Source: an uncultured Collinsella sp.
GTDB taxonomy: Bacteria; Actinomycetota; Coriobacteriia; Coriobacteriales; Coriobacteriaceae
DNA: 17,740 bases
NCBI GenBank assembly: GCA_902490325.1
Contig: CABUDJ010000043.1
Coordinates: 1-17,740 of the forward strand
Direction: 5' to 3'
The position numbers were made by a program, and so were the translations under genes. Position 1 is the stretch's first letter, and each line of letters opens with the position of its first letter. Below, piece by piece: positions 1 through 7,181 of this stretch. The notes under the pieces were generated by a model. The model ran no database searches. It was not told the DNA's origin and worked only from the letters and a program-made list of their open reading frames with translations.

Positions 1-12
1 TACTTTTACATT

Positions 13-51
13 CAAAGTAGTCAAAATAGCCCCGTCCCAAATTAGCTGCCC
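13..51. repeat. Partial copy of the intergenic repeat near 16060-16107
   Basis: Positions 28-51 match 16084-16107 at 21 of 24 bases and end in the same 13 bases, AAATTAGCTGCCC. Positions 13-22 (CAAAGTAGTC) are the reverse complement of 16060-16069. The two loci share pieces of one palindromic repeat in a different arrangement. The element may continue left of the window. No gene is seen in positions 1-146. Confidence 0.5.
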
Positions 52-60
52 TTGCACCAG

Positions 61-99
61 AAAACGGCGCCCGTCGGCGATGTTGCCGGCGGGCGCCGT
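61..99 (-). terminator. Probable terminator of the galKT operon
   Basis: A GC-rich hairpin pairs 64-73 with 90-99 (10 bp, perfect). An inner CGGC/GCCG stem pairs 75-78 with 85-88. Read on the minus strand it lies about 50 nt after the galT stop and runs into a short T run (61-64). The T run is only four bases, so termination strength is uncertain. Confidence 0.6.
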
Positions 100-146
100 G
101 GTCGTGTAGGCGCTATTTGTTAAGTGCGTGCGTTCGAGCTCGCGTG

Positions 147-1775
147 CTACAGCGAGTCGATAAAGCGCTGCTGGGCGGCGCGTCCTGCCTCGTCCCATTT
201 AAAGACGCCGGCGTTGTCGAGCACGTGGCCAAACACCACGCCCACCTCCTCGTGCAGGATATCGATGGCGTTGTCGGTCGTAAGTTCATCGGCGCGGCGT
301 GCAAAGACATCCTCGGCCCATGCGGCGTGGCTGCGGCAAAGGTCGTCGCCCTCGAGTGCGGCGCCAAGATCGTAGCTGGCATCGACCTTGGCTGCCAGCA
401 GATGCTCACGGACAGCGCCAAGCTCGGGAACCAGGCGCGGCGGCAGAATGGCCAGGCCCATGACCTCGATCAGGCCGATGTTCTCCTTCTTAATGTGGTG
501 GTACTCGGCATGCGGGTGGAAAACGCCTAGCGGGTGCTCGTCGGTCGTGATATTGCAGCGAAGCGCCAGGTAGGCCTCGTAGATTTCGCCGCCGGCATTT
601 CCGCGAGAGTCGACGCGGCGGATGACGGGCGTCACGGTGTTGTGCGCCACGCCATCGGCTGTGTACGCGATGACGCCCACAGACTCATCGGTCCACTCGC
701 GCCAGGCGAGGATAATCTTCTCGGCAGCGTCGAGCAGCTGGGCGCGGTCATGCGAGCGCAGGCGCAGCACCGAGAGCGGCCACTGCAGCACGGTACCGCT
801 AACCTGATCAAATCCGGGCACGCTAAACTGCGAGATCTCGGCGGCGTGCATCATGGGGAACTCGTGCGCGCCGCCCTGGAAGTGGTCGTGCGACAAGATC
901 GAGCCGCCCACGATAGGCAGGTCGGCGTTGGAGCCAATAAAGTAGTGCGGGAACAGGTCGACAAAGTCAAGCAGACAGGTCAAACTCTTGCGGTCCACGT
1001 GCATCGGGCGATGCTCGGAGCTCATAGCAATGCAGTGCTCGTTAAAATACGCATACGGGCTGTACTGGAAACCCCAGCGCTCGCCGTCGAGCTGGATGGG
1101 AATAACGCGCAGGTTCTGACGGGCGGGATGAGCGCCGCCGTCGGCTGCGGCGGAGCGTCCGGGGTAGCCCTCGTTTTCGATGCAGAGCTGGCAGGCGGGA
1201 TACTTCTCGCCCGTGTTCTTGGCTACACCTGCCGCGGCGATATCGCGCGGGTCCTTCTCAGGCTTGGACAGGTTGATAGTGATCTCAAGATCGCCCCAGT
1301 TGGTGGGGGTGCTCCATTTGATGTTGCGCGCGATGGCGGCACGGCGCACGTAGCCGGCGTCGCAGCACAGGCCGTAGAACCAGTCGGTTGCGGCGCGGGG
1401 CTCGTTGACGCCCATACGTCCGTTGAACTCTTCGTTTACAACCGAAGGCCTGGGCATCAGCGCGCCCATGATGCGCATAGCGATGCGGTCGCGGCCCGAC
1501 GCCGTGTCCTCGGCAGCGCCGTTGGCAACGGCGGCCTCGGAAAGTACGGCGAGCGTGCCCTCAAGGTCAAAGTCGGGGAGTGTGTCAGGGTGCAGAAGCG
1601 AAATCTTCTCGGTCTGCAGCGCCCAGGCCATGTCGAGCGCGGGGCCCGTGGCGCCAATGCACTCAAGAATGGTGTTGTAGGCCCAGATACGGTCGTCCTG
1701 CCCAATCATGGATCGGTGGATGGCGTACTCAATCAGGTTCTGCGCAGCTTCGCGCACGTCGGTCGTTACAGCCAT
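147..1775 (-). CDS. galT: UDP-glucose--hexose-1-phosphate uridylyltransferase, class II (GalT)
   Basis: Second enzyme of the Leloir pathway. It transfers UMP from UDP-glucose to galactose-1-phosphate, giving UDP-galactose and glucose-1-phosphate, in the cytoplasm. The 542-aa protein is of the long class II type found in Gram-positive bacteria, not the roughly 350-aa E. coli type. The HIT-like catalytic motif HDHFQ is at about residues 296-300, inside GGSILSHDHFQGG. A Cys pair with the context YPACQLC lies near 192-198. The ATG start overlaps the end of galK by 10 nt, so the two genes are translationally coupled and galT is distal. No galE, mutarotase or galactose transporter is in the window, so the pathway must be completed elsewhere. 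Family assignment is firm; substrate is inferred from family and from linkage to galK. Confidence 0.95.
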   Translation of the reverse strand: MAVTTDVREAAQNLIEYAIHRSMIGQDDRIWAYNTILECIGATGPALDMAWALQTEKISLLHPDTLPDFDLEGTLAVLSEAAVANGAAEDTASGRDRIAMRIMGALMPRPSVVNEEFNGRMGVNEPRAATDWFYGLCCDAGYVRRAAIARNIKWSTPTNWGDLEITINLSKPEKDPRDIAAAGVAKNTGEKYPACQLCIENEGYPGRSAAADGGAHPARQNLRVIPIQLDGERWGFQYSPYAYFNEHCIAMSSEHRPMHVDRKSLTCLLDFVDLFPHYFIGSNADLPIVGGSILSHDHFQGGAHEFPMMHAAEISQFSVPGFDQVSGTVLQWPLSVLRLRSHDRAQLLDAAEKIILAWREWTDESVGVIAYTADGVAHNTVTPVIRRVDSRGNAGGEIYEAYLALRCNITTDEHPLGVFHPHAEYHHIKKENIGLIEVMGLAILPPRLVPELGAVREHLLAAKVDASYDLGAALEGDDLCRSHAAWAEDVFARRADELTTDNAIDILHEEVGVVFGHVLDNAGVFKWDEAGRAAQQRFIDSL

Positions 1776-2971
1776 GCCGCGTAAGCCCCCTTGTCAGAAA
1801 TTGCGTAGTGACGGGCAGAGCCCTCGCCCAGCCAGCCGTTCATCTTGGTAATAAAGGTGTCGACTAGGTCGAGCGGCACGAAGGCCTGGATGGTGCCACC
1901 AAAGCCGCCGCCGTGGATGCGGACGGCGCCGCGGCCGTCGAGCACATGCTCGGCAAGGGCCAGCGCATACATGGAGGGCTGCTCGGAGCCCAACTTGGCA
2001 ACGACATTCTGCAGGTACATGGCAGAGCTGGCGCCGGACTCGCGCGTCAGGACCAGGAACTGGTCGATGTCGCCGGCGTTAAGAGCTGCCCAGCGCTTGT
2101 CGACCAGGCCGTTCTCGTACCAGTAGTGAACGGCGCGCAGACAAGCGCGGTCGCCCAGTTTGGCGCGCAGCTCGGGGAGCTTGGCGTCAAAGTCGGCAAC
2201 GTCGACCTCGCACAGGCGTGTCTTGCCAAACTCGGCAGCAACGTCCTGCATCTCGCGCGGTACGGCGGCGTAGTCGTCGGTGGCTGCCACGTGGTCGGCA
2301 CCCACCTTAACGAGCACGAGCGCATAGCCGTGATCCTCAAAGTTGAGCTCGAGCTTCTGGGTTTTAGGCTGAGCCTGGTCCTCAAAGTCCATGTAGGCAA
2401 GGCCGCCCAGGCACACGGCGGCCTGGTCCATCAGACCGCAGGGCTTGCCGTAATAGTTGTTCTCGGTGCGCTGGCTCATCTGCGCGAGCGCGACGGGCTC
2501 GATGGCGGGTGCGCCCCAGAGGGTTTCCATGGCGCGACCGTACGCGGCCTCGACGGCGGCAGAGCTGGAAAGACCGCCGCCCGAGGGGACGGAGCAGGTA
2601 AAGGCAAAGTCGAAGCCGTGGGGCTCAACGCCAAGGGCTGCAATCTCGTGGGCCATGCCGCGGACGAGGCTTGCGGACGTGCCCTTCTCGGACTCCTGAA
2701 CGTCTAGCGTGTCGAGCGCGATTTCAAACGTAGGATAGCCCTCGTCGGCGACGCGAACCTTGTTGGAGTCGGTTGCCACGGCGATGCCGTCGACAGCGAC
2801 ATCGAGCGAACCGGCGATAACGTGGCCACCCTCGTGGTCGGTGTGGTTGCCGCTGATCTCGGAACGGCCGGGCGCGTGCACGTAGAGCACCTGGCGGTCG
2901 CCGATGGGGCCAAACTCCTCCTCGAACAGCTTGGTGAGCGTGGCGAATGTCTTTTCGTCGGGGGTGGTCAT
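1766..2971 (-). CDS. galK: Galactokinase (GalK)
   Basis: GHMP-family kinase that phosphorylates galactose at C1 with ATP, the first committed Leloir step. With the start used here the protein is 401 aa, close to the family norm. The galactokinase signature is at residues 33-49 (APGRSEISGNHTDHEGG). The glycine/serine-rich ATP loop VPSGGGLSSSAAVE is at 128-141. The catalytic Asp is at 182 in GKPCGLMDQ, and the third GHMP motif GGGFGG is at 354-359. The frame stays open to 3058, but the ATG at 2971 is preferred. It follows a GGAAAGGA ribosome site by a few bases and begins just before conserved sequence, whereas the extra 29 residues would be encoded by the operator region. It is first in the galKT operon. 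Confidence 0.95.
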   Translation of the reverse strand: MTTPDEKTFATLTKLFEEEFGPIGDRQVLYVHAPGRSEISGNHTDHEGGHVIAGSLDVAVDGIAVATDSNKVRVADEGYPTFEIALDTLDVQESEKGTSASLVRGMAHEIAALGVEPHGFDFAFTCSVPSGGGLSSSAAVEAAYGRAMETLWGAPAIEPVALAQMSQRTENNYYGKPCGLMDQAAVCLGGLAYMDFEDQAQPKTQKLELNFEDHGYALVLVKVGADHVAATDDYAAVPREMQDVAAEFGKTRLCEVDVADFDAKLPELRAKLGDRACLRAVHYWYENGLVDKRWAALNAGDIDQFLVLTRESGASSAMYLQNVVAKLGSEQPSMYALALAEHVLDGRGAVRIHGGGFGGTIQAFVPLDLVDTFITKMNGWLGEGSARHYAISDKGAYAAWL

Positions 2972-3014
2972 GGGAGTCCTTTCCTTGGCGCGCACGGGTG
3001 GGTTTTGCGTCGTT

Positions 3015-3030
3015 ATGAGTACGTTAACAA
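3015..3030. promoter_or_regulatory. LacI-type operator O2 (galK leader)
   Basis: The site ATGAGTACGTTAACAA is a pseudo-palindrome around a central CG, as is usual for LacI-family operators. The 17 bases 3012-3028 are an exact inverted copy of 3081-3097. It lies about 20-35 nt downstream of the predicted galK transcription start, a position suited to roadblock repression. Confidence 0.75.
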
Positions 3031-3056
3031 CTTGAAGCGGCATGAACCAAGTGTTC

Positions 3057-3085
3057 ACGATACCGCACGTTACAGGCTATGTTAA
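3057..3085 (-). promoter_or_regulatory. Predicted galKT promoter
   Basis: On the minus strand TTAACA (3080-3085, 5/6 to the -35 consensus) is followed after 17 nt by TATCGT (3057-3062, 4/6 to the -10 consensus). The -35 box lies inside operator O1, so a bound LacI-type repressor would block polymerase. This is an inference from sequence only. Confidence 0.45.
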
Positions 3086-3094
3086 CGTACTCAT
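3079..3094. promoter_or_regulatory. LacI-type operator O1 (overlaps galK -35)
   Basis: ATGTTAACGTACTCAT, centred on CG, with half-sites ATGxxxAC. It is part of a 17-bp exact inverted repeat with 3012-3028. Its centre is 64 bp from O2, about six helical turns, which would allow a short repression loop. Confidence 0.75.
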
Positions 3095-3147
3095 AACACA
3101 TCGCTTGTCACTTTTTGAGAATCTGGTAATCGGTAGAAATACAGCCG

Positions 3148-3176
3148 TGAACGGCACTGCCGTATGGACTTATAAA
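3148..3176 (+). promoter_or_regulatory. Predicted promoter of the LacI-type regulator gene
   Basis: TATAAA (3171-3176, 5/6 to consensus) lies 17 nt after a weak -35 TGAACG (3148-3153). Transcription would start near 3183, leaving a leader of about 125 nt that contains operator O3 at about +20 to +35. This mirrors the O2 position on the galK side and suggests autoregulation. Confidence 0.45.
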
Positions 3177-3201
3177 GCAGAAGAGATGCAGATAGAAAAA
3201 G

Positions 3202-3217
3202 TAGAGTACGTTAACAT
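3202..3217. promoter_or_regulatory. LacI-type operator O3 (regulator leader)
   Basis: It contains the 12-base core GAGTACGTTAAC (3204-3215), identical to that in O2 and inverted relative to O1. Its centre is 123 bp from O1. It probably serves autorepression of the regulator and looping. Confidence 0.7.
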
Positions 3218-3309
3218 GCGTCCGACGATAGCGGGCCTCGGCGCGGGATGTATTTCTGCCCGGGCCGGCATTCACGCTATTCAGATCTCGCAAGGGTGAA
3301 GGTGATCCT

Positions 3310-4341
3310 GTGGCAAGGCGCCCGTCCAACGATACAGGTACGCGTCCGGTCTCCATGGCCGACGTCGCCCGCGCTGCTGGCGTTTCGCAGCAGACGGTTT
3401 CGCGCGTCGCCAACGGCTTGCCCAACGTTAACGAGCAGACGCGCCAGCGCGTGCAGGCCGCTATGCAAGAGCTCGGCTTTCGTCCGAGTTATGCTGGTCG
3501 CTCGCTGCGCGACGGCCGTTACCATTCGGTCGGCCTGTGCGTCAACGATGTCACCAAGTTTGGCAACCTCTCAATGATCGATGGCATCGCCAGCGCTGCT
3601 CGCGAGCATAATTGCGCCATCACGCTGGTCGAGATGTCCAAGACCGAGGAATTCTCGCTTGCCGAGGCCACGCGTCGTATGGCCGCATTGCCGGTGGACG
3701 GCATCATCATCGGTATGAGTCGCATGGCGCCCGATTTTGAGACGTTCGATCCGTTGCCGGGCATTGGCACGGTCATCGTTACCATGTACGCGCATCCGCG
3801 CGTGACCACGGTCGATTCCGACCATTACGGCTGCTCGCTCTTGCTAATGGATCACCTGTTTGAGCTGGGGCACGAGCAGATTCGCTATATTGGCGGCCCG
3901 TCGTTCTCGGTCGACGAACAATTTCGCCGCGCCGGTTGGCAGGATGCGCTCGAGCGTAAACACATCGAGCCGGCAGAGCCGCTCGAGGGCGACTGGTCTG
4001 CCAACAGCGGCTACGAGGCCGGCAGGTACCTGGCCGAGCACGATCGCGCCATGACGGCGATTTATGCGGCAAACGACCAGATGGCAAATGGCGCGATTGC
4101 AGCGCTGCGCGATAGCGGTCTGCGCGTGCCCGAGGACGTGAGCGTGGTGGGCGTCGACGATTCGCTCGATGATTTTGTGGCACACAACGAGCTTACGACC
4201 GTGCGATTCGATCTACATCAGCGCGGACGCGAGGTATTCGAGCATGCGGTTCCCGAGGCGGGTACGGCGGGCAAAACCGTTGCCATTCGTATTCCCGGCC
4301 AGCTCATTATTCGACATAGCACGGCGATACCACGCTCATAG
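3310..4341 (+). CDS. LacI-family transcriptional regulator, probable galactose repressor
   Basis: DNA-binding sugar-responsive regulator of 343 aa, the standard LacI/GalR length. The N-terminal helix-turn-helix is at residues 16-36 (MADVARAAGVSQQTVSRVANG). A hinge helix follows near 55-60, then a periplasmic-binding-protein-like effector domain to about 330, with the family motif VVGVDDS near its C-terminal part. A GTG start is used, preceded by an AAGGTGA ribosome site. About 15 residues precede the usual start of the HTH. The gene is divergent from galKT with three copies of one operator between them, so galactose or a Leloir intermediate is the likely effector. That is inference: effector residues cannot be assigned from sequence alone. 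No clear terminator follows it. Confidence 0.9.
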   Translation: MARRPSNDTGTRPVSMADVARAAGVSQQTVSRVANGLPNVNEQTRQRVQAAMQELGFRPSYAGRSLRDGRYHSVGLCVNDVTKFGNLSMIDGIASAAREHNCAITLVEMSKTEEFSLAEATRRMAALPVDGIIIGMSRMAPDFETFDPLPGIGTVIVTMYAHPRVTTVDSDHYGCSLLLMDHLFELGHEQIRYIGGPSFSVDEQFRRAGWQDALERKHIEPAEPLEGDWSANSGYEAGRYLAEHDRAMTAIYAANDQMANGAIAALRDSGLRVPEDVSVVGVDDSLDDFVAHNELTTVRFDLHQRGREVFEHAVPEAGTAGKTVAIRIPGQLIIRHSTAIPRS

Positions 4342-4424
4342 TTTGCGCAGGTAAACGGCGATTTATCGTATTTCAATAACAATCGGTAAGGATGCCGGCA
4401 GATAACAGTTGGAATGCTGCCGAG

Positions 4425-4433
4425 TGCTATGAT
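4425..4433 (+). promoter_or_regulatory. Extended -10 promoter of the flavodiiron gene
   Basis: TGCTATGAT fits the extended -10 pattern TGnTATAAT (5/6 in the hexamer). No good -35 lies 17 nt upstream, as is usual for extended -10 promoters. The leader would be about 30 nt, ending in a strong TAGGAGG ribosome site (4455-4461). Confidence 0.5.
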
Positions 4434-4470
4434 AGACGGGTTATTTTGTCTATCTAGGAGGCTTTGCCTG

Positions 4471-5631
4471 ATGGAGATCACCAAGGATATCCGCTACGTT
4501 GGCGTCGACGATCACGACATTGACCTGTTCGAGGGCCAGTACGATGTGTCCGAGAACGGTATGGCATACAACAGCTACGTTATCTTGGGCGAAAAGATCG
4601 CTGTCGCCGATTCGGTCGATGGTGGTTTTGTTGACGAGTGGCTCGGCAACCTCGAGGCCGCGCTCGATGGACGTATGCCCGACTACCTGGTTATCCATCA
4701 CATGGAGCCCGATCACTCTGCTGGCATCGCCGCCTTTATGGAGCGCTACCCCCAGGCACAGATAGTGGCCAGCATGGGCGCCTTCCGCATGATGGTCAAC
4801 TACTTTGGCACCGACTACCCCGAGCGTAAGATGGTCGTCAAAGAGGGCGACGTGCTCGACCTGGGTGGCCACAGCCTAACGTTTATCGGCGCCCCCAACG
4901 TGCACTGGCCCGAGGTGATCTTCTCCTACGAGTCCACCGACAAGGTGCTCTTTAGTGCCGACGGCTTTGGCAAGTTCGGCGCCAACGACATCGAGGACCC
5001 GGAAGGCTGGGCTTGCGAAGCGCGCCGCTACTACTTTGGCATCGTCGGTAAGTTCGGCAAATTCGTGCAGACCGTGCTCAAGAAGGCCGCCGATCTGGAT
5101 ATCCAGATCATCTGTCCGCTCCATGGTCCTGTTCTTACCGAGAATCTGGGCTATTACCTCGACACTTACAACACCTGGTCGAGCTACCAGCCCGAGGACG
5201 AGGGCATCACCATTGCCTACGCGAGCGTCTACGGTCACCTGAAGGCTGCCGTCGAGGAGCTCGTCGCGGCACTCGAGGCTCGCGGCCAGAAGGTCTCCGT
5301 CTTTGACCTGGCTCGCGACGATATGGCCGAGGCCGTTGAGGATGCGTTCCGCTATGACCGCCTGGTGCTCGCTTCCATCACCTACCAGGGCGAGATCTTC
5401 CCGTTCATGAGCACCTTCATCCACACGCTCGCCGAGCATGCCTACCAGAACCGCACGGTGGCACTCGTTGAGGCCGGTTCCTGGGCACCCGCCGCTGCCA
5501 AGGTCATGACCAAGGAGCTCGAGGGCATGAAGGACATCACCCTGACGCAGAACAAGGTGACCGTCCTGGGTTCGCTCAACGACGCATCGCGCGCCCAGAT
5601 CGAAGCCCTCGCCGACGAGCTGTCCAAGTAA
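4471..5631 (+). CDS. A-type flavodiiron protein (FprA family), O2/NO reductase
   Basis: Cytoplasmic four-electron O2 reductase and/or NO reductase that protects anaerobes. The 386-aa protein has a metallo-beta-lactamase-like diiron domain (about 1-240) and a flavodoxin domain (about 246-386), with no rubredoxin extension. All diiron ligands are recognisable: H77-x-E79-x-D81-H82, H145, D164 and H218. The flavodoxin loop reads AYASVYGHLKAA, without the Thr/Ser-rich phosphate loop of many flavodoxins, so FMN binding may be slightly atypical. The frame opens at 4414, but the ATG at 4471 is chosen because it follows TAGGAGG by 9 nt and starts the conserved domain. It is monocistronic, with its own promoter and terminator. 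Its electron donor is probably a rubredoxin or flavoprotein encoded elsewhere. O2 versus NO preference cannot be read from the sequence. Confidence 0.93.
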   Translation: MEITKDIRYVGVDDHDIDLFEGQYDVSENGMAYNSYVILGEKIAVADSVDGGFVDEWLGNLEAALDGRMPDYLVIHHMEPDHSAGIAAFMERYPQAQIVASMGAFRMMVNYFGTDYPERKMVVKEGDVLDLGGHSLTFIGAPNVHWPEVIFSYESTDKVLFSADGFGKFGANDIEDPEGWACEARRYYFGIVGKFGKFVQTVLKKAADLDIQIICPLHGPVLTENLGYYLDTYNTWSSYQPEDEGITIAYASVYGHLKAAVEELVAALEARGQKVSVFDLARDDMAEAVEDAFRYDRLVLASITYQGEIFPFMSTFIHTLAEHAYQNRTVALVEAGSWAPAAAKVMTKELEGMKDITLTQNKVTVLGSLNDASRAQIEALADELSK

Positions 5632-5654
5632 CAACGCGCTCGCTTCTACCGTCA

Positions 5655-5699
5655 AAACCACCACAAAGGGGACTCAGGCACCTTTGTGGTGGTTTTTGT
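5655..5699 (+). terminator. Rho-independent terminator, copy 1 of a 44-nt repeat
   Basis: A perfect 15-bp stem pairs 5655-5669 with 5681-5695, around the loop GGACTCAGGCA, and is followed by a T run. It ends the flavodiiron transcript. Bases 5655-5698 are identical to 7135-7178, including the loop, so this is more than two independently evolved terminators. Confidence 0.9.
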
Positions 5700-5706
5700 T
5701 CAAAGA

Positions 5707-5769
5707 ACTCAAGAATGCTCAAGAAACTCAAAGGTGCTCAAAAAACTCAAAGATGCTCAAAGAAATCAA
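5707..5769. repeat. Tandem 19-bp repeats with helically phased CTCAA boxes
   Basis: Three 19-bp units occupy 5707-5725, 5726-5744 and 5745-5763, with a degenerate partial fourth. Each unit contains two CTCAA boxes. The boxes start at 5708, 5718, 5727, 5737, 5746 and 5756, with ATCAA at 5765, a spacing of 9 to 10 bp. All would face the same side of the helix, each followed by a short A tract. The array sits just upstream of the predicted -10 of the ATPase gene. It could be an operator array, an UP-like element or intrinsically curved DNA. Confidence 0.8.
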
Positions 5770-5780
5770 GAGCTGTGGGG

Positions 5781-5786
5781 CATAAT
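5781..5786 (+). promoter_or_regulatory. Predicted -10 box of the ATPase gene
   Basis: CATAAT matches the -10 consensus at 5/6 positions. No standard -35 is present; the phased CTCAA repeats occupy that position and further upstream. A start near 5793 would rule out translation from the ATG at 5785 and supports the ATG at 5815. Confidence 0.4.
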
Positions 5787-5814
5787 GGAATTACGTGAGT
5801 TCAAGGGAGGCTTT

Positions 5815-6930
5815 ATGGCGGCGGCGACAGCGTACAGGCAAGCAAATCCGTTCACGCCGATGTTCGGACGTGTACCGGCATACATGGCCGGCCGTGAGCA
5901 AATCATTGATGATATGGTGCTGGCGTTTGAAAGCGCCGATTCCGACCCCAACCTATGCTCGATTTTCTACGGAGCGCGCGGGACGGGCAAAACGGCCCTT
6001 TTGGCATATCTGTCATACCGCGCCCAGCAAGAAGGCTGGATTACGGCGAATGTGACGGCTTCGGACGGGATGCTCGAAGACATTCTGCAGCGCCTCAACG
6101 AATCGGCTGCCCATCTGATCGAAAAGCCCGCTTCTAGGCGTGTGAACAGTGTTGGGATTGCCCCCATAGGTAGTATGAGCTGGGAAAACGTTGATATTGA
6201 ATTTGAGGGCGCCAACTGGCGTACTAAGATGAACGCTCTGTTTGCTCAGCTTGAAGCGACTGGCACCGGGGTGCTTATCGCCGTTGACGAAGTTGATGCA
6301 TCGTTTGCTCAAATGACCGAGCTCGTTACCACCTACCAACATTTTGTGAGCGAGAACAAAAAAGTAGCTTTGCTTATGGCGGGGCTGCCGTTTCGCGTGC
6401 TGGCGTTGTTGACGGGAAAATCGACATCGTTTCTTCGTCGTGCTGCCCAGCATTCGCTGGGATCTATTTCGCCGACTGAGGTAAAAGAAGCGTTTCGGCT
6501 GACGATTGAAGACGGTGGCAAAACGATTTCCGATGAGGCGGTCGACCGTGCTGTCGAGGCAATCGATGGTTTTCCGTTTATGTTCCAGTTGGTGGGATAT
6601 CGGGCGTGGAACGCTTCGCGCCAGGCGGCTGATGTTTCCCTTGAAGACGTCGAACGTGGCGCGAAGCTTGCGCAAGAGGAGCTCGAATCGCGCGTTTTTG
6701 CCTCGACTGCAGCGGAACTTTCACAGGGGGACTTGGATTTTCTTCGTGCAATGAATCCGGAGGGGACGACGACCAGGCAAGAATTGGCTGCGCGGCTTAA
6801 GAAAAGTTCCGGTTCGATCTCGACGTATAAAAAACGTCTAATTGAGGCAGGGGTGATTGAAGAACCCTTACAGGGACGTTTCGAGTTTGCGCTGCCGGGC
6901 TTCGGTCGATATGTAGCGTCTCTTTGCTAG
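5815..6930 (+). CDS. AAA-family P-loop ATPase with C-terminal winged helix, function unknown
   Basis: The 371-aa protein opens with NPFTPMFGRVP and AGREQIIDDM, the lead-in typical of actinobacterial AAA_16/ORC-like ATPases. Walker A is GARGTGKT at 53-60 and Walker B is VLIAVDEVD at 153-161. The C-terminal 65 residues resemble a winged helix (TRQELAARLKKSSGSISTYKKRLIEAG), suggesting DNA binding. No signal peptide or membrane segment is seen. The frame is open from 5686, and ATGs at 5785 and 5815 are possible. The ATG at 5815 is preferred for its AAGGGAGG ribosome site (spacing 4). The gene appears more AT-rich at third positions than its neighbours. It stands alone between two identical terminators, which suggests it was acquired as a unit. 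The family includes many uncharacterised members; no specific role is claimed. Confidence 0.8.
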   Translation: MAAATAYRQANPFTPMFGRVPAYMAGREQIIDDMVLAFESADSDPNLCSIFYGARGTGKTALLAYLSYRAQQEGWITANVTASDGMLEDILQRLNESAAHLIEKPASRRVNSVGIAPIGSMSWENVDIEFEGANWRTKMNALFAQLEATGTGVLIAVDEVDASFAQMTELVTTYQHFVSENKKVALLMAGLPFRVLALLTGKSTSFLRRAAQHSLGSISPTEVKEAFRLTIEDGGKTISDEAVDRAVEAIDGFPFMFQLVGYRAWNASRQAADVSLEDVERGAKLAQEELESRVFASTAAELSQGDLDFLRAMNPEGTTTRQELAARLKKSSGSISTYKKRLIEAGVIEEPLQGRFEFALPGFGRYVASLC

Positions 6931-6965
6931 AGGGCCACTTCTGCCAAGACCGTTTCGCGTCCAAC

Positions 6966-7105
6966 TGTCTCAATCTGTAACATCTGGGCGGCTAAATCGA
7001 CTCTATCTGTTACAGGTTTAGATTAAGGGCGGGGGTCGAGCGGAATTATCTCGATCTGTAACAGTTAACTGACTTTTAGGGGTCTAGTTGTTACAGATTG
7101 AGACA
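6966..7105. repeat. 140-bp palindromic element with four TGTTACAG boxes
   Basis: The ends are perfect 17-bp inverted repeats: TGTCTCAATCTGTAACA at 6966-6982 and its reverse complement at 7089-7105. Two related inner boxes follow the same consensus, at about 7007-7023 (direct) and 7048-7064 (inverted, about 15/17 to the ends). The order of orientations is minus, plus, minus, plus. It lies after the ATPase stop and before the second terminator. It encodes nothing obvious and resembles a small non-autonomous mobile or REP-type element, or a multi-site operator. Confidence 0.7.
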
Positions 7106-7134
7106 AACTGGCGGAGCGAACCGCCGTGCCGTTC

Positions 7135-7178
7135 AAACCACCACAAAGGGGACTCAGGCACCTTTGTGGTGGTTTTTG
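7135..7178 (+). terminator. Terminator, copy 2 of the 44-nt repeat
   Basis: Identical to 5655-5698, with a 15-bp stem and loop GGACTCAGGCA. The T-rich tail is on the plus side (TTTTTGGTTTT), so it best terminates the ATPase transcript. It also lies directly after the DeoR-family gene stop on the minus strand and may act in both directions. Confidence 0.88.
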
Positions 7179-7181
7179 GTT

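Noticed and set aside
534..1784. 416-aa plus-strand ORF over galT, with similar ORFs over galK (1913-2707), fprA (4876-5664), fba (8194-9183), bceA (12807-13541), bceB (14521-15333) and aroG (16167-17333)
   Set aside because: They are exactly antisense to well-supported genes, have no family motifs and lack their own expression signals. High third-position GC removes stop codons on the opposite strand.
3425..3432. CGTTAACG inside the LacI-type gene as a fourth operator
   Set aside because: Only eight bases match, and they are explained by the codons for Asn-Val-Asn in a conserved region of the DNA-binding domain.
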